A stretch of DNA of 64,000 bases from a bacterium (GCA_016712675.1 JADJQR010000001.1:124001-188000); one strand, 5' to 3'. Positions 50,547 to 60,138 are shown, counted from the first letter of the stretch. Numbers and translations are program-made. Notes: generated by a model from the letters alone, not told the origin.

Positions 50547-52028
50547 ATGCATTCCCTGGCCCGACACCCCCGAAACCGCCGCCGGCGGGCGCCGATTGTT
50601 CTGCCCGGTGCCGGGAGCGCCGGTGTCCTGGTCGTCCTGCTGATGCTCTGCGGCCCGCCTGCTGCCGGCGCCCGGCAGGGGCCGTCGGCGGCCGCGGCCG
50701 ACAGCATGGGCGCCGCCCCGACGCCCACCTGGCACTGGGGCGCCCGCCCGGTCCGCGCCGACTCGACCACCACGGTCTTCAAGCATCGCTCGCGCCCAGC
50801 CTGGGAAACGGCCGCGATGGTGCCGTACTGGGTCATCGGCTTGCCGTTCCGCCTGTTCTTTCTGGCCGGCGACCAGACCGTCACCGCCCTGGACAAGCTG
50901 AACCTGTTCGAGTTCAAGGCGGAGTATCCCGGTCTGCCCGGCCCGTTCGCCTCGTTCATCGTGCCGGCGCTGTCCGGTGGTGAACTGGAGGGCACGGCGC
51001 TGGGCTTCGAACTCGTGCGCCCGCGCTTCCTCAACCCGCGCGGCTTGTTCAACCTGCAGGCTAGCCGCTCGACACGCCATGCGGACGACGTGACCGGCGG
51101 CGCCTTCGTGCCGCTGGGTCCGGCCTGGCTGCTGCAGGTCGGCTTCGGCAGCGAGGAGGTCAACCTCTGGCGCTACTACGGGCTGGGCGGGGACAGTCGG
51201 GAGCAGGACCTGTCCTACTACTGGCACCAGACGCAGTGGCTGGGCCTGGCGCTCGAACGTCCGGTGGCGCGCGCTCTCGACTTCGAGGCGCAGGCCTACT
51301 TCTCGCGCCTGGCGAACCGCGAACCGGAGTACGAGACCGACCGGGCCCTAGATCTGGTGCACGGCGCGGCGCTGCCGCCCGGTTTCCGCGGCGAGTCCAA
51401 CGGCCTGTCGCTGCGGCTCTCCCTCAACTGGGACGACACGGAACAGACCGGCCGTCCGGCCGCCGGCGCCTACCGCAGCCTGGCCGTCACGCTGTTCGAG
51501 CCCACCGACGGCGCCGATGCCCGCCACCTGGTGCTGCACGTGGCCTCGGAGGACTTCTTCCGGCTCTGGCACACCGACCGTTCGCTGGCGATGCGCGGCT
51601 TCTTCAACCGTGTGGTGCCCCTGGAGGATGCCGAGGTGCCGTTCACGCGCCTGGTCAGCACGCAGCGGCCCGACTACATGCGCGGGTTCCCGCCCAACCG
51701 CTTCCTGGCCCGCAGCACGCTCGGCGGCAGCCTCGAGTACCGCTGGCCCGCCTGGCGTCCGCGCGGCCGCGACGACTACGGCGTGGACGCCTACCTCTTC
51801 TTCGACGCGGGCCAGGCCTTCGAGCACACGGCCGAGCTGGGCTGGGACGAGGTGCGCACCGCCGTCGGCTTCGGCCTGCGCTACATCGACGGCAACCGCA
51901 AGCTGGGCGCGCGCGCCGAGGTGGCCGTCAGCAACGAGGACGTGCTGCTCCGCTTCCGACTGGGCCAGACGTTCCAGCACGACCGGAAGGGCCTGATGTA
52001 TGGCCGGAACCCGACGAAGGTCTACTGA
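50547..52028 (+). CDS. Omp85/BamA-like outer-membrane barrel
   Basis: A 493-residue protein. Signal peptide (GVLVVLLMLCGPPAAGARQ), then amphipathic beta-strands through the C-terminus: GGELEGTALGFELVRPRFLN, FGSEEVNLWRYYGLGG, FPPNRFLARSTLGGSLEYRW, and the end VSNEDVLLRFRLGQTFQHD. The RGF-like MRGFPPNRFLARS and the following strand recall the Omp85 L6 region. POTRA domains are missing, so it is of the short surface-antigen type. ATG 50547; it overlaps the next gene by 29 bases. Confidence 0.75.
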   Translation: MHSLARHPRNRRRRAPIVLPGAGSAGVLVVLLMLCGPPAAGARQGPSAAAADSMGAAPTPTWHWGARPVRADSTTTVFKHRSRPAWETAAMVPYWVIGLPFRLFFLAGDQTVTALDKLNLFEFKAEYPGLPGPFASFIVPALSGGELEGTALGFELVRPRFLNPRGLFNLQASRSTRHADDVTGGAFVPLGPAWLLQVGFGSEEVNLWRYYGLGGDSREQDLSYYWHQTQWLGLALERPVARALDFEAQAYFSRLANREPEYETDRALDLVHGAALPPGFRGESNGLSLRLSLNWDDTEQTGRPAAGAYRSLAVTLFEPTDGADARHLVLHVASEDFFRLWHTDRSLAMRGFFNRVVPLEDAEVPFTRLVSTQRPDYMRGFPPNRFLARSTLGGSLEYRWPAWRPRGRDDYGVDAYLFFDAGQAFEHTAELGWDEVRTAVGFGLRYIDGNRKLGARAEVAVSNEDVLLRFRLGQTFQHDRKGLMYGRNPTKVY

Positions 52029-53742
52029 ACGGCATGCGCCGCGCGCCGGCGCGCTGGCGCTGGCGGCCGCGCTGGCGCTGGGCGTCCCCGTGTCCGCGGG
52101 CGCGGGCCCGGCGCCGCTGCGCGACGGACCGGTCACCTGGTTCGCCGACGACGCGCGCCCGGTGCCGGCGCCGGCGCCCGACGAGCGCGGCCTGGTGCCC
52201 TACGCTGTGGAGGCCTTCCTGGGGCGGCCGTTCTCGCGCTTCTGGAACCCGGTGCGTCTGGTGCGCAGCCTGGACGGCGATGGTCCCGCGCACGAGGCGC
52301 TGGACATCAACGCGCTGGACGAGGTCGTCGACTCGGCCTGGTTCACCAACCGCATCGGCCTGCGCCCGCTTTCGGCGACCGAGCTGGCCGAGGGCGCGGG
52401 ACACGGTACGCCGCTGGCCACGGGGCCCGACCTCTCGCGCGGCCTGGTCGTGCTGAAGGCCAAGTCGGCCGGCGTCACGCCGGGCTTCACCGTGCGCGAC
52501 GGCCGCGGCGACGTCTGGCTGCTGAAGTTCGACCCGCCCTCGCACCCGGGCATGACCATCCGTGCCGGCGTGGTCTCGAACCTGCTGTTCCACGCGCTGG
52601 GCTACAACACGCCGGTCGACCGCGTGGTCACGTTCACACGTGACGACCTGGTGCTGGAGGGCGCCATCACCATCAGCCTGGAGCGCGGCAGCGCGCTGCA
52701 GGTCAACGCGGCGAACCTCGACTCCATCCTGGCCGCCACGAACTCGCGCTTCGACGGGCGCTACCACGCGCTGGCCAGCCGCTACCTGGACGGGACCATC
52801 CTGGGCTCGTTCGACGACCAGGGCCGGCGCGACGACGACCCCAACGACCTGCTTCCGCACGAGGACCGCCGCGAACTGCGCGCCCTGCGCGTGTTCGGCG
52901 CCTGGCTGAATCACTTCGACCTGAAGCGGCAGAACACGCTGGACGTGTACGTGGGCCCGCCGGGTGAAGGTCACGTGCGGCACTACCTGATCGACTTCGC
53001 CTCGACGCTGGGCACGTTCGGCGACCGCATCGTGCCGCGCTTCGGCTACGAGTACGGCATCGACCTGTTCCCGATCCTCGGCCGCCTGGGGACCCTGGGC
53101 CTGGTCGAGGACGACTGGGCGCGCCTGTGCCCGCCTCCGGACCTGCCCGAGGTGGGCATCTTCAGCGCCGAGGTCTTCGACCCCGCCGGCTGGAAGCCCG
53201 ACCTGCCGCACAGTGGCATGGCCAACCTGACGCGGCGCGACGGCTACTGGGCGGCCAAGGTGCTGTCGGCGTTCACGGCCGACGACCTGCGCGTGGTGCT
53301 GCGCCAGGGCCTGTACCAGGACCCGCGCGCCGAGGACACCCTGCTGCAGACGCTGCGGGCGCGGCAGGCGGCCATCGTCGGGCACTGGTTCGAGCGGGTG
53401 CCGCCGCTGGACTTCTTCGTGGCCGACGCGCGCGGCGTCGCCTTCACCGACCTGGCGACCAGGCGCGGCTTCGCACCCGCCGGCAGCGCCGCTTATCGTT
53501 ACCGGCTGGCCGCGGTCGATGCGCGGCGCCGCGGCGAGCGCGGTCCCTGGGTGACGACCGCCGCCTGCCGCGTCGAGCTGGCGGGAGCCGACGGGCGCGC
53601 GCTGCCCGGCGTGCCGCGTCCGGACACCGACCACCCGTTCCTGGCGCTCGAGGTGCAGCTGGACCGCGGCCGGGGCTGGTCCGCCTCGACGACCGCGTAC
53701 CTGGCGCCGGCTTCGGGCCGCATCGTGGCGGTGGATCGTTGA
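52000..53742 (+). CDS. Secreted kinase-like protein
   Basis: A 580-residue protein. A signal peptide (ALALAAALALGVPVSAGAG) is followed by a region resembling a PI3K/HipA-type phosphotransferase: a Lys strand in RGDVWLLKFDPPSHPGM (about 175), FGAWLNHFDLKRQNTLDVYV with the D..N catalytic-loop pattern (about 305), and a D-F-x-S metal site in VRHYLIDFASTLG (about 335). If this reading is right, it would phosphorylate something outside the cytoplasm. The C-terminal 130 residues form a separate beta-rich part. The start overlaps the barrel gene by 29 bases. Confidence 0.6.
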   Translation: MAGTRRRSTERHAPRAGALALAAALALGVPVSAGAGPAPLRDGPVTWFADDARPVPAPAPDERGLVPYAVEAFLGRPFSRFWNPVRLVRSLDGDGPAHEALDINALDEVVDSAWFTNRIGLRPLSATELAEGAGHGTPLATGPDLSRGLVVLKAKSAGVTPGFTVRDGRGDVWLLKFDPPSHPGMTIRAGVVSNLLFHALGYNTPVDRVVTFTRDDLVLEGAITISLERGSALQVNAANLDSILAATNSRFDGRYHALASRYLDGTILGSFDDQGRRDDDPNDLLPHEDRRELRALRVFGAWLNHFDLKRQNTLDVYVGPPGEGHVRHYLIDFASTLGTFGDRIVPRFGYEYGIDLFPILGRLGTLGLVEDDWARLCPPPDLPEVGIFSAEVFDPAGWKPDLPHSGMANLTRRDGYWAAKVLSAFTADDLRVVLRQGLYQDPRAEDTLLQTLRARQAAIVGHWFERVPPLDFFVADARGVAFTDLATRRGFAPAGSAAYRYRLAAVDARRRGERGPWVTTAACRVELAGADGRALPGVPRPDTDHPFLALEVQLDRGRGWSASTTAYLAPASGRIVAVDR

Positions 53743-53752
53743 AGGAGTCGTC

Positions 53753-55159
53753 GTGATCTCGCCATCGCCCGCCGCCGAACCCCGCTGCGGCCCGCTCACG
53801 CGATTCCTGCGCCTGTTCGCGCGTGTGGAGCCGGGCGAGGCCGGCAGCGTCCTGCTCCTGGCGCTCAACGTCTTCCTGCTGCTGACCGCCTACTACCTGA
53901 TCAAGCCCGTGCGCGAGGCGCTGATCCTGGGTCACTGGGGCGCCGAGGCGAAGACCGCCGCCTCGGCCGGCCAGGCGCTGCTGCTGGTGGCTGTGGTGCC
54001 GCTGTACAGCCGCCTGGCCGACCGCCTGCCCAGCCGGCGCCTGATCAATGCGGTGCTGGTCTTCTTCGCGGCCTGCCTGGTGGCGTTCTACGCCGCCGCA
54101 CGCGCCGGCCTGTCCGTGGGCATCCCGTTCTACCTGTGGGTGGGCGTGTTCAACCTGATGGTCGTCGCGCAGTTCTGGTCGTTCGCCAACGATCTCTACC
54201 GTCCCGAGCAGGGCAAGCGCCTGTTCGCCATCGTCGCCTTCGGCATGTCGGCCGGCGCGGTGTCCGGCAGCGTCATCGCCGGGCGGCTCATCGGGCCGCT
54301 GGGGCTGCACCAGCTGCTGCTGGTCTCGGCCGCGCTGCTGCTGGCCAGCGTGGGCCTGACGCGCGCGGCGGACGTGATGTACCGGCGGCGGCAGCCGGAC
54401 GCCGGCGCCGCCACGGCCGCCGCCCGTCACGCCGCCGACGCGCCCATGTCCGGCCCCGGCGGTTTCACGCTGGTGCGGCGCAACCGCTATCTGCTGCTGA
54501 TCGGGTTCATGCTGGTGCTGGCCAACCTGGTCAACACCACCGGCGAGTACATCCTGGGCGCGCGCGTGCGCGAGGCGCAGGATCGCCTGCACCCGGCCGT
54601 CGAGCGCACCGCCGACATGGACGACGCCGCGCACGCCGCCGCCGTGGCCGCACGCGACGAAGCCGTGGGCAAGGGCATCGGCCGCTTCTACGCCGACTTC
54701 TTCTCGGCCGTGAACCTGGTCGGGCTGCTGGCGCAGCTGTTCCTGGTCTCACGGCTGGTGGCGTGGTTCGGCGTGCGCCGCGCCATGCTGGCCCTGCCCC
54801 TGATCGCCATGGGCAGCTACCTGCTGACCGCGCTGCTGCCGGTGCTGGCCGTGGCGCGCTGGGGCAAGGTGGCCGAGAACGCCACCGACTATTCGCTGCA
54901 GAACACCGTCCGGCAGATCCTCTTCCTGCCCACCACGCGCGAGGAGAAGTACAAGGCCAAGCAGGCCATCGACACCTTCTTCGTGCGCATGGGCGATGTC
55001 GCCGCGGCCGCGCTGGTCATCGGCGGCAGCCGCCTGATGGGGCTCGGTACGGTGGGGTTTGCCTGGGTAAACGTGGGGCTGGCGGCGGTGTGGGTGGTGC
55101 TGGCGGTGGCGATCGGGCGAAGGTTCGCTAGGTTGGAGTCGCTGCGTCGGGGTTCATGA
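53753..55159 (+). CDS. NTP/NDP-exchange-type carrier
   Basis: A 468-residue membrane protein of the Npt/Tlc family with about 12 hydrophobic segments: VFLLLTAYYLIKPVREALIL, FWSFANDLYRPEQGKRLFAI, NTTGEYILGARVREAQ and the family end FLPTTREEKYKAKQAIDTFF. It starts with GTG at 53753, with GAAGGAG five bases before. A second, HEAT-free carrier of the same family as 47732-50458. It follows the kinase-like gene by ten bases, so barrel, kinase-like protein and carrier form one operon. Confidence 0.85.
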   Translation: MISPSPAAEPRCGPLTRFLRLFARVEPGEAGSVLLLALNVFLLLTAYYLIKPVREALILGHWGAEAKTAASAGQALLLVAVVPLYSRLADRLPSRRLINAVLVFFAACLVAFYAAARAGLSVGIPFYLWVGVFNLMVVAQFWSFANDLYRPEQGKRLFAIVAFGMSAGAVSGSVIAGRLIGPLGLHQLLLVSAALLLASVGLTRAADVMYRRRQPDAGAATAAARHAADAPMSGPGGFTLVRRNRYLLLIGFMLVLANLVNTTGEYILGARVREAQDRLHPAVERTADMDDAAHAAAVAARDEAVGKGIGRFYADFFSAVNLVGLLAQLFLVSRLVAWFGVRRAMLALPLIAMGSYLLTALLPVLAVARWGKVAENATDYSLQNTVRQILFLPTTREEKYKAKQAIDTFFVRMGDVAAAALVIGGSRLMGLGTVGFAWVNVGLAAVWVVLAVAIGRRFARLESLRRGS

Positions 55160-55190
55160 CTCGTTTGCTGAACTGAACCGGAGGACGATC

Positions 55191-55673
55191 ATGCTCCCGA
55201 TGCTCCTGTTGGCGCTGCTTGCCACCCAGGCGCCGATCGCCGCCACCGACCTCTCTACCGCAACCCCGGAGTCGACCATGACTGCTGCCGGCACCTTCGA
55301 CGTGAAGATGATTCCCCAGCCCGCCGACGACGAAGCCGCCGGCCCGTTCGGCCGGCTGCTGCTGGACAAACAGTACCACGGCGCGCTCACCGCCGTCAGC
55401 CGCGGCCAGATGATGGCCTTCCAGTCGGCGACCGAGGGTTCGGCGGGGTACGTGGCGATGGAGCAGGTCACCGGCACCCTCGACGGGCGCCGCGGCAGCT
55501 TCGTGCTGCAGCACGAGGGGCTCATGACGCGCGGAACGCCCACCCGCCTGCACGTGACGGTGGTGCCGGACTCGGGGACCGACGAGCTGGCGGGGTTGGC
55601 CGGCGAACTGGCCATCATCTTCGCCGAGGACGGCCATCGCTACGAGCTGAGGTATACGCTCGACAGGCCCTAG
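55191..55673 (+). CDS. DUF3224 family protein
   Basis: A 160-residue protein. After a short hydrophobic start (LPMLLLALLATQAPIAA) it shows the whole DUF3224 pattern: AAGTFDVKMIPQPADD, LLLDKQYHGALTAVSRGQMM, GSAGYVAMEQVTGTLDGRRG, SFVLQHEGLM and VVPDSGTDELAGLAGELAI. DUF3224 is an allene-oxide-cyclase-like barrel with no proven reaction in bacteria. Most members lack a signal peptide; the N-terminus here may be one. GGAGG precedes the start. Confidence 0.85.
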   Translation: MLPMLLLALLATQAPIAATDLSTATPESTMTAAGTFDVKMIPQPADDEAAGPFGRLLLDKQYHGALTAVSRGQMMAFQSATEGSAGYVAMEQVTGTLDGRRGSFVLQHEGLMTRGTPTRLHVTVVPDSGTDELAGLAGELAIIFAEDGHRYELRYTLDRP

Positions 55674-55731
55674 CACCGCGCGCCGCAGCGCCGCGCTTGC
55701 CCCGGGGCCCGCTTCTGGCTAGCCTGCCGGG

Positions 55732-57612
55732 ATGCAACACACGGCGCTCGGCATCCTCAACACCACCTACGGCTACCCCGCCTTCCGCGGCCACCAGGCC
55801 GCGGTGATCGACCACCTGACAGCAGGCGGCGACGCGCTGCTGCTGATGCCCACGGGCGGCGGCAAGTCGCTCTGCTACCAGATCCCGGCGCTGCTGCGCG
55901 AGGGAGCCGGCGTCATCGTCTCGCCCCTGATCGCGCTGATGCAGGACCAGGTCGGCGCCGTGCGGCAGCTGGGGTTGCGCGCGGCGTTCCTCAACTCGAC
56001 GCTCACGCTGTCGGAAGCCGCGCGCGTCGAGCACGACCTGCTGCACGGCGAACTGGATCTGCTCTACGTGGCCCCCGAGCGCCTGCTGCAGCCGCGCACC
56101 CTGGAACTGCTTGACCGGTCAACCATCGCGCTGTTCGCCATCGACGAAGCGCACTGCGTCTCCCAGTGGGGACACGACTTCCGCCCCGAGTACCTCCAGT
56201 TGGCGGTCCTGGCCGAGCGCTACCCCGGCATCCCCCGCCTGGCCTGCACCGCCACGGCGGACGAGCGCACGCGCGCCGAGATCCTGGCCAACCTGCGGCT
56301 GGAGGGCGGGCACACCTTCATCGGCGGGTTCGACCGGCCCAACATCCGGTACCGCGTGGTGGCCAAGGACGACCCGCGCAAGCAGCTCCTGAAGTTCCTG
56401 CGCGACGAGCACGCCGGCGACGCGGGCATCGTCTACTGCCTGGCCCGCAAGAAGACCGAGGAGACGGCCGCGTTCCTCGAGCAGCACGGCATCGCGGCGG
56501 TGCCCTACCATGCGGGGCTGGACGCCACGACCAGGCGCCTGCACCAGGAGCGCTTCCTGAACGAGGACGGCCTGATCGTCTGCGCCACGATTGCGTTCGG
56601 GATGGGCATCGACAAGCCGGACGTCCGCTTCGTGGCGCACCTGGACCTGCCGAAGTCGATCGAGGGCTACTACCAGGAGACCGGCCGCGCCGGCCGCGAC
56701 GGCCTGCCCGCCAACGCCTGGCTGTGCTACGGGCTGCAGGACGTGGTGATGCTGCGGAAGCTGATCGACGCGCCGCCGCCCGACGGCATCGAAGTGGACG
56801 AGATGCACCGCCGCCGCGGCGCGCAGCAGCTCGACACGATGCTCGGTTACTGCGAGGTGACCGCGTGCCGGCGCCAGCGGCTGCTGGCGCACTTCGGCGA
56901 GGTGATGCCCGAGCCCTGCGGCAACTGCGACACCTGCCTGTGGCCGCCCGAGACGTTCGACGCCACGGTCGTCGCGCAGAAAGCGCTCTCCTGCGTGGCG
57001 CGCACCGGGCAGCGCTTCGGCGCGCAGCACATCATCGAGGTGCTGCGCGGGGGCGCCGCCGAGCGTGTGCTCAGGCTGGGCCACGACAAGCTGTCGACGT
57101 ACGGCATCGGCGGCGAGCTGGATGTCTTCGGCTGGCGCAGCGTCATGCGCCAGCTGGTGGCCGGCGGCTTCCTGGCCCTGGATCCCGAGGGCTACGGCGG
57201 CCTGCGGCTGACCGCGGCGGCCGGCCCGGTGCTGCGCGGCGAACAGCAACTGCACCTGCGGCGCGACGTGCTGGAACGTGCGGTGGGCGCGGGCGGCGGC
57301 GGCGCGGGCAAGGGCGCCGCGCGCAAGGCCCGGCGCGCCGCCATCGCCCTGGCGGCCGATGTCGACGACACGTTCGAGCCCGATGCCGCCATGACCGCGC
57401 TGTTCGAGCGCCTGCGCGCGCTGCGCAAGCGCCTGGCGTCCGAGGCGGGCGTGCCGCCGTATGTCATCTTCCACGATCGCACGCTGGCCGAGATGGCGCG
57501 GCGGCGGCCCACCTCCGAGGCGGCGCTGCTGGGGATCAGCGGGGTGGGGCAGGCCAAGCTGGAGAGGTATGGGGAGGCGTTCCTGGCGGAGATGAGGGGG
57601 GAAGAGGGGTAG
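55732..57612 (+). CDS. recQ: ATP-dependent DNA helicase RecQ
   Basis: A 626-residue 3-prime to 5-prime DNA helicase for repair and recombination restart. Motif 0/[13 protein letters not shown] and [18 protein letters not shown] (residues 18-55), motif [20 protein letters not shown] (about 140), motif [23 protein letters not shown] and [13 protein letters not shown] (about 285-325). RecQ zinc-binding Cys residues: [12 protein letters not shown], then CGNCDTCLW (about 375-405). An RQC winged helix and a C-terminal HRDC domain ([20 protein letters not shown]) follow. Length is as usual. A palindromic repeat lies 10 bases after the stop. Confidence 0.95.
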   Translation: MQHTALGILNTTYGYPAFRGHQAAVIDHLTAGGDALLLMPTGGGKSLCYQIPALLREGAGVIVSPLIALMQDQVGAVRQLGLRAAFLNSTLTLSEAARVEHDLLHGELDLLYVAPERLLQPRTLELLDRSTIALFAIDEAHCVSQWGHDFRPEYLQLAVLAERYPGIPRLACTATADERTRAEILANLRLEGGHTFIGGFDRPNIRYRVVAKDDPRKQLLKFLRDEHAGDAGIVYCLARKKTEETAAFLEQHGIAAVPYHAGLDATTRRLHQERFLNEDGLIVCATIAFGMGIDKPDVRFVAHLDLPKSIEGYYQETGRAGRDGLPANAWLCYGLQDVVMLRKLIDAPPPDGIEVDEMHRRRGAQQLDTMLGYCEVTACRRQRLLAHFGEVMPEPCGNCDTCLWPPETFDATVVAQKALSCVARTGQRFGAQHIIEVLRGGAAERVLRLGHDKLSTYGIGGELDVFGWRSVMRQLVAGGFLALDPEGYGGLRLTAAAGPVLRGEQQLHLRRDVLERAVGAGGGGAGKGAARKARRAAIALAADVDDTFEPDAAMTALFERLRALRKRLASEAGVPPYVIFHDRTLAEMARRRPTSEAALLGISGVGQAKLERYGEAFLAEMRGEEG

Positions 57613-57622
57613 GACGGGGGCT

Positions 57623-57640
57623 GCTTGCGCCGGCGCAAGT
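57623..57640. repeat. Palindromic repeat, single copy
   Basis: GCTTGCGCCGGCGCAAGT with exact core 57626-57637, right after recQ. Confidence 0.75.
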
Positions 57641-57654
57641 GCATCAAAGGTCAA

Positions 57655-57677
57655 TTTGGCAACAAGCTGTTGCCAAA
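57655..57677. repeat. Perfect hairpin TTTGGCAACA-agc-TGTTGCCAAA
   Basis: Ten-base perfect stem with a three-base loop, 43 bases after the recQ stop. No long U-tract; it may end transcription or protect the recQ mRNA. Confidence 0.65.
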
Positions 57678-58112
57678 CTGCTCATTGGCGGCTCACTCAG
57701 TGCTCTCCATCGACCAACCACTGACCCCGCCAGTGGATCGCACGGCGTAATTCATTTCAAGTAAGCCAATTGCATGATTTCACGCTGCGTTCGAACCTGA
57801 CTGATGGATCTGGTGATCCCTGACTTATGGATCTGGTGATCTAAGTCTTCTGGGCCGAACTGGCGGCTGCCGGCTCATCCGTCATTGCCAGTCGATTCGT
57901 ATATTGATGCAATCGTGTCCAGTAGATGCCGGTACCAATAGGGCCACAGGCTGTGCCCCATTGTGTCGATTCGCAGTATCGCTTACGAGCTTGCCTCCCG
58001 GCGGTCCTTTGGGCGCGATCAATGCCTCAGTCGATCGGAGTGCCCCGGACATTCGCACCTGCAGGGGTTGGGCTGAACCGACACCTCCGAGAACACGGAA
58101 CCAGGCTCATGC

Positions 58113-58532
58113 ATGTACCCCTGCCTGTCGGGTACAACGAGATGCTGTCTGAGATCAAATCGCAGATTCGGTCCGTGCGGATTTGACCTCGACCTTCTCT
58201 TCTACCACCTGAAGCTGCGCTGCTGCGTCGTCATCGAGCTGAAGTCTGGCGATTTCAAGCCAGAGCACGCCGGGAAGCTGAACTTCTACCTGTCGGCCGT
58301 CGACGACCTGTTGCGCTATCCCGACGACCAGCCGAGCATCGGGCTGGTCGTCTGCCGCGGGCGCAACGGCGTCATTGCCGAGTACGCGCTGCGCGACCTG
58401 GCCAAGCCGCTGGGCGTCGTCACGCACCGGTTGCGCGGCGGCCTGCCCGACCGGTTGCAGGGCCGGCTGCCGACCATCGAGCAATTGGAGAGCAGTCTCG
58501 CGGCGCGGTGCGGCATCGGACAGACTTCGTGA
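58113..58532 (+). pseudogene. C-terminal remnant of a DUF1016/YhcG-type PD-(D/E)xK nuclease
   Basis: The second part (from about 58182) reads FDLDLLFYHLKLRCCVVIEL, then KSGDFKPEHAGKLNFYLSAV, DDLLRYPDDQPSIGLVVCRG and IAEYALRDLAKPLGV, the nuclease end of YhcG proteins with the active E-x-K in IELKSG. The upstream 23 residues are unrelated and the N-terminal half of the family (about 200 residues) is missing. Probably a relic. Confidence 0.75.
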
Positions 58533-58621
58533 TGTCGGGAGATGGGTGCAGTACCAATCCAAATAGTTGTCTTCAAAAGCTTTATGCTAAGAACGAAAGG
58601 AAAAATGATATTATAATTATT

Positions 58622-58644
58622 GTGTAATTATAAATTAATTACAC
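58622..58644. promoter_or_regulatory. Operator-like inverted repeat GTGTAATTA-taaat-TAATTACAC
   Basis: Perfect nine-base arms in a very AT-rich patch about 80 bases upstream of the ribbon-helix-helix gene at 58723; a natural binding site for that protein. Confidence 0.6.
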
Positions 58645-58722
58645 CAATGAGGCTGATTCGCCAGTACTGTAACAACAGCAGTTTACAAAGCTCTGTATCG
58701 GACCAGAACGGAGCCGGCCACC

Positions 58723-58941
58723 ATGCACAAGTCAGACAAGTCCCTGCAGGAGGGCGAGACCCACGCCGCCCACCTAAAGAAGACCCAGGTCACGATCCGC
58801 CTGGACGAGGTCACCGTCGCCTGGTTCAAGACCCTCGCCAGCGAGACCGGTATGCCCTACCAGACGCTGATCAACCTCTACCTGCGCGATTGTGCGGTGA
58901 AGGAGCGTCGGTTGAACATGAAGTGGCGGTCGAAGCGGTAG
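58723..58941 (+). CDS. BrnA/CopG-like ribbon-helix-helix antitoxin, no toxin alongside
   Basis: A 72-residue protein: THAAHLKKTQVTIRLDEVTV gives the DNA-binding strand, followed by WFKTLASETGMPYQTLINLY and LRDC, the two helices typical of BrnA-type antitoxins. BrnA normally pairs with a BrnT RNase encoded just upstream; here the upstream DNA holds only an operator-like repeat and the DUF1016 remnant, so this is an orphan. AT-rich promoter. Confidence 0.7.
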   Translation: MHKSDKSLQEGETHAAHLKKTQVTIRLDEVTVAWFKTLASETGMPYQTLINLYLRDCAVKERRLNMKWRSKR

Positions 58942-59258
58942 ACCCAATGCTGGCGGTGGGATCGGCGAGCGAGCGTCCCAAGTTTGCCCCTTGTAACGTT
59001 GCTTGATCCTTGGAGACTTGCGCCGGCGCAATTCTCACACATTCGCAACGATGTGCGCCGGCACACGCGTGGCGCTCGAGTTCGGACTGGGTAGGCCGTG
59101 AATGGCACAATGCGGCTCCCATGTCCCAGGCCTCACCCCACCGTTTTGAATCAGCTGCCAAGCGGCCCAGGGGGTATCGAAGGCCCCGATCGCCGGGTCA
59201 GGCGGGCTGCGCCGGGATCCAGCTGCCGACCGATGGTGAGGCCGCCTTGGCTGCCGCT
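58942..59258. other. Intergenic stretch with a palindromic repeat, no gene
   Basis: Holds the paired palindromic repeat at 59016-59070. No gene recognised. Confidence 0.6.
59016..59070. repeat. Palindromic repeat, paired form, inverted orientation
   Basis: ACTTGCGCCGGCGCAA (core 59019-59030), spacer TTCTCACACATTCGCAACGA, then TGCGCCGGCACA (59054-59065). This is the reverse orientation of the pair at 37503-37561. Confidence 0.8.
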
Positions 59259-60107
59259 TCACCGCGCCGCCCCGAACCGCGCCCACACCCCGCAATGGTC
59301 CGACCCCCAGACACCATCTGAAGTCGGCGCGCCCAGCACCACGCGCGCGGCGGTCGGCTCCGTGCGCGCACCGTCGCAGAACAGGTAGTCGATGCGGCGC
59401 GGCGTGGTGCCCGTGGCCGAGCCGAACGTCGCCGCGGCCGGCAGCTCCAGGTCGGGGTGCACGACGGCCAGCGCGTCGGTGAAGCGCGCGAACACGGGGG
59501 CCAGCTCGGGCCGGTCGGGTTCCGCGTTGAAGTCGCCGCCGATCAGCAGCGCCGCGTCCGCGCCGCCGCTGCGCGTCGAGTCGATGAACGCCAGCAGCCC
59601 CGCCACCTGCTCGGCGCGGATCGCGGCGCCTTCATCGGTGTGGTGCAGGTGCGTCACGTAGGCGTCCAGCGCGCGGCCATCGGGCAGCGCCAGCCGCGCG
59701 TGCGCCGCCACGCGCCAGTCGTCCAGCGGCGGCAGCTTCACCTCGGCCGAGGCGAGGATCGGCAGCCGCGTGAGGATCGCGTTGCCGTAGCGCTTCGCAG
59801 CCCCGGGCGGATCGACCGACGCGAACACGAACGCGCAGCCGAGGCTGTCGGCCAGCTGCCGCGCCTGGTTGGGCAGGCCCTCGTTCTCGAGCACCTCCTG
59901 CAGCAGGATCACGTCGGGCGCCAGTGCGCGCAGCGTGTCGACGATGACCGCGCGGCGCGCCGGCCAGTCGTGCTGGTCGTGCCAGAGGTTCAGCGTGACG
60001 GCGGTGAAGCCGCTTTCGGCGGCGACTTGCGCCGGCGCAAGTGCGGCGGCGAGTGCGGCGGCGAGCAGGAACGCGACGGTTGCCGACAATGTAGCGCGTC
60101 TGAACAT
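59259..60107 (-). CDS. Secreted endonuclease/exonuclease/phosphatase family protein
   Basis: A 282-residue exported EEP-fold phosphodiesterase. Signal peptide (TLSATVAFLLAAALAAALAP). Catalytic motifs: TLNLWHD (Asn), VILLQEVLE (Glu, metal), AYVTHLHHTDEG (His), LIGGDFNAEPDRPEL (Asp/Asn), RRIDYLF (Asp) and GSDHCGVWARF (SDH end). The substrate may be DNA, RNA or a phospholipid. An exact palindromic-repeat core (60028-60039) lies within the coding sequence and specifies LAPAQ at the end of the signal peptide. Confidence 0.9.
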   Translation of the reverse strand: MFRRATLSATVAFLLAAALAAALAPAQVAAESGFTAVTLNLWHDQHDWPARRAVIVDTLRALAPDVILLQEVLENEGLPNQARQLADSLGCAFVFASVDPPGAAKRYGNAILTRLPILASAEVKLPPLDDWRVAAHARLALPDGRALDAYVTHLHHTDEGAAIRAEQVAGLLAFIDSTRSGGADAALLIGGDFNAEPDRPELAPVFARFTDALAVVHPDLELPAAATFGSATGTTPRRIDYLFCDGARTEPTAARVVLGAPTSDGVWGSDHCGVWARFGAAR

Positions 60108-60138
60108 CCTGCCACCCCGCTCGCGATCCCCGCGCGGC

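Larger units (their letters stand above)
57613..58112. other. Intergenic stretch with repeats, no gene
   Basis: Contains a palindrome core at 57626-57637, the hairpin at 57655-57677 and a direct repeat of ATGGATCTGGTGATC (57804-57818 and 57827-57841). Open frames are unconvincing. Confidence 0.6.

Noticed and set aside
51928-53868. 646-codon leftward frame opposite the kinase-like gene
   Set aside because: Shadow frame without domains; the sense frame has a signal peptide and is in an operon.
56119-57654. 511-codon leftward frame opposite recQ
   Set aside because: Antisense shadow of a gene with all RecQ motifs.
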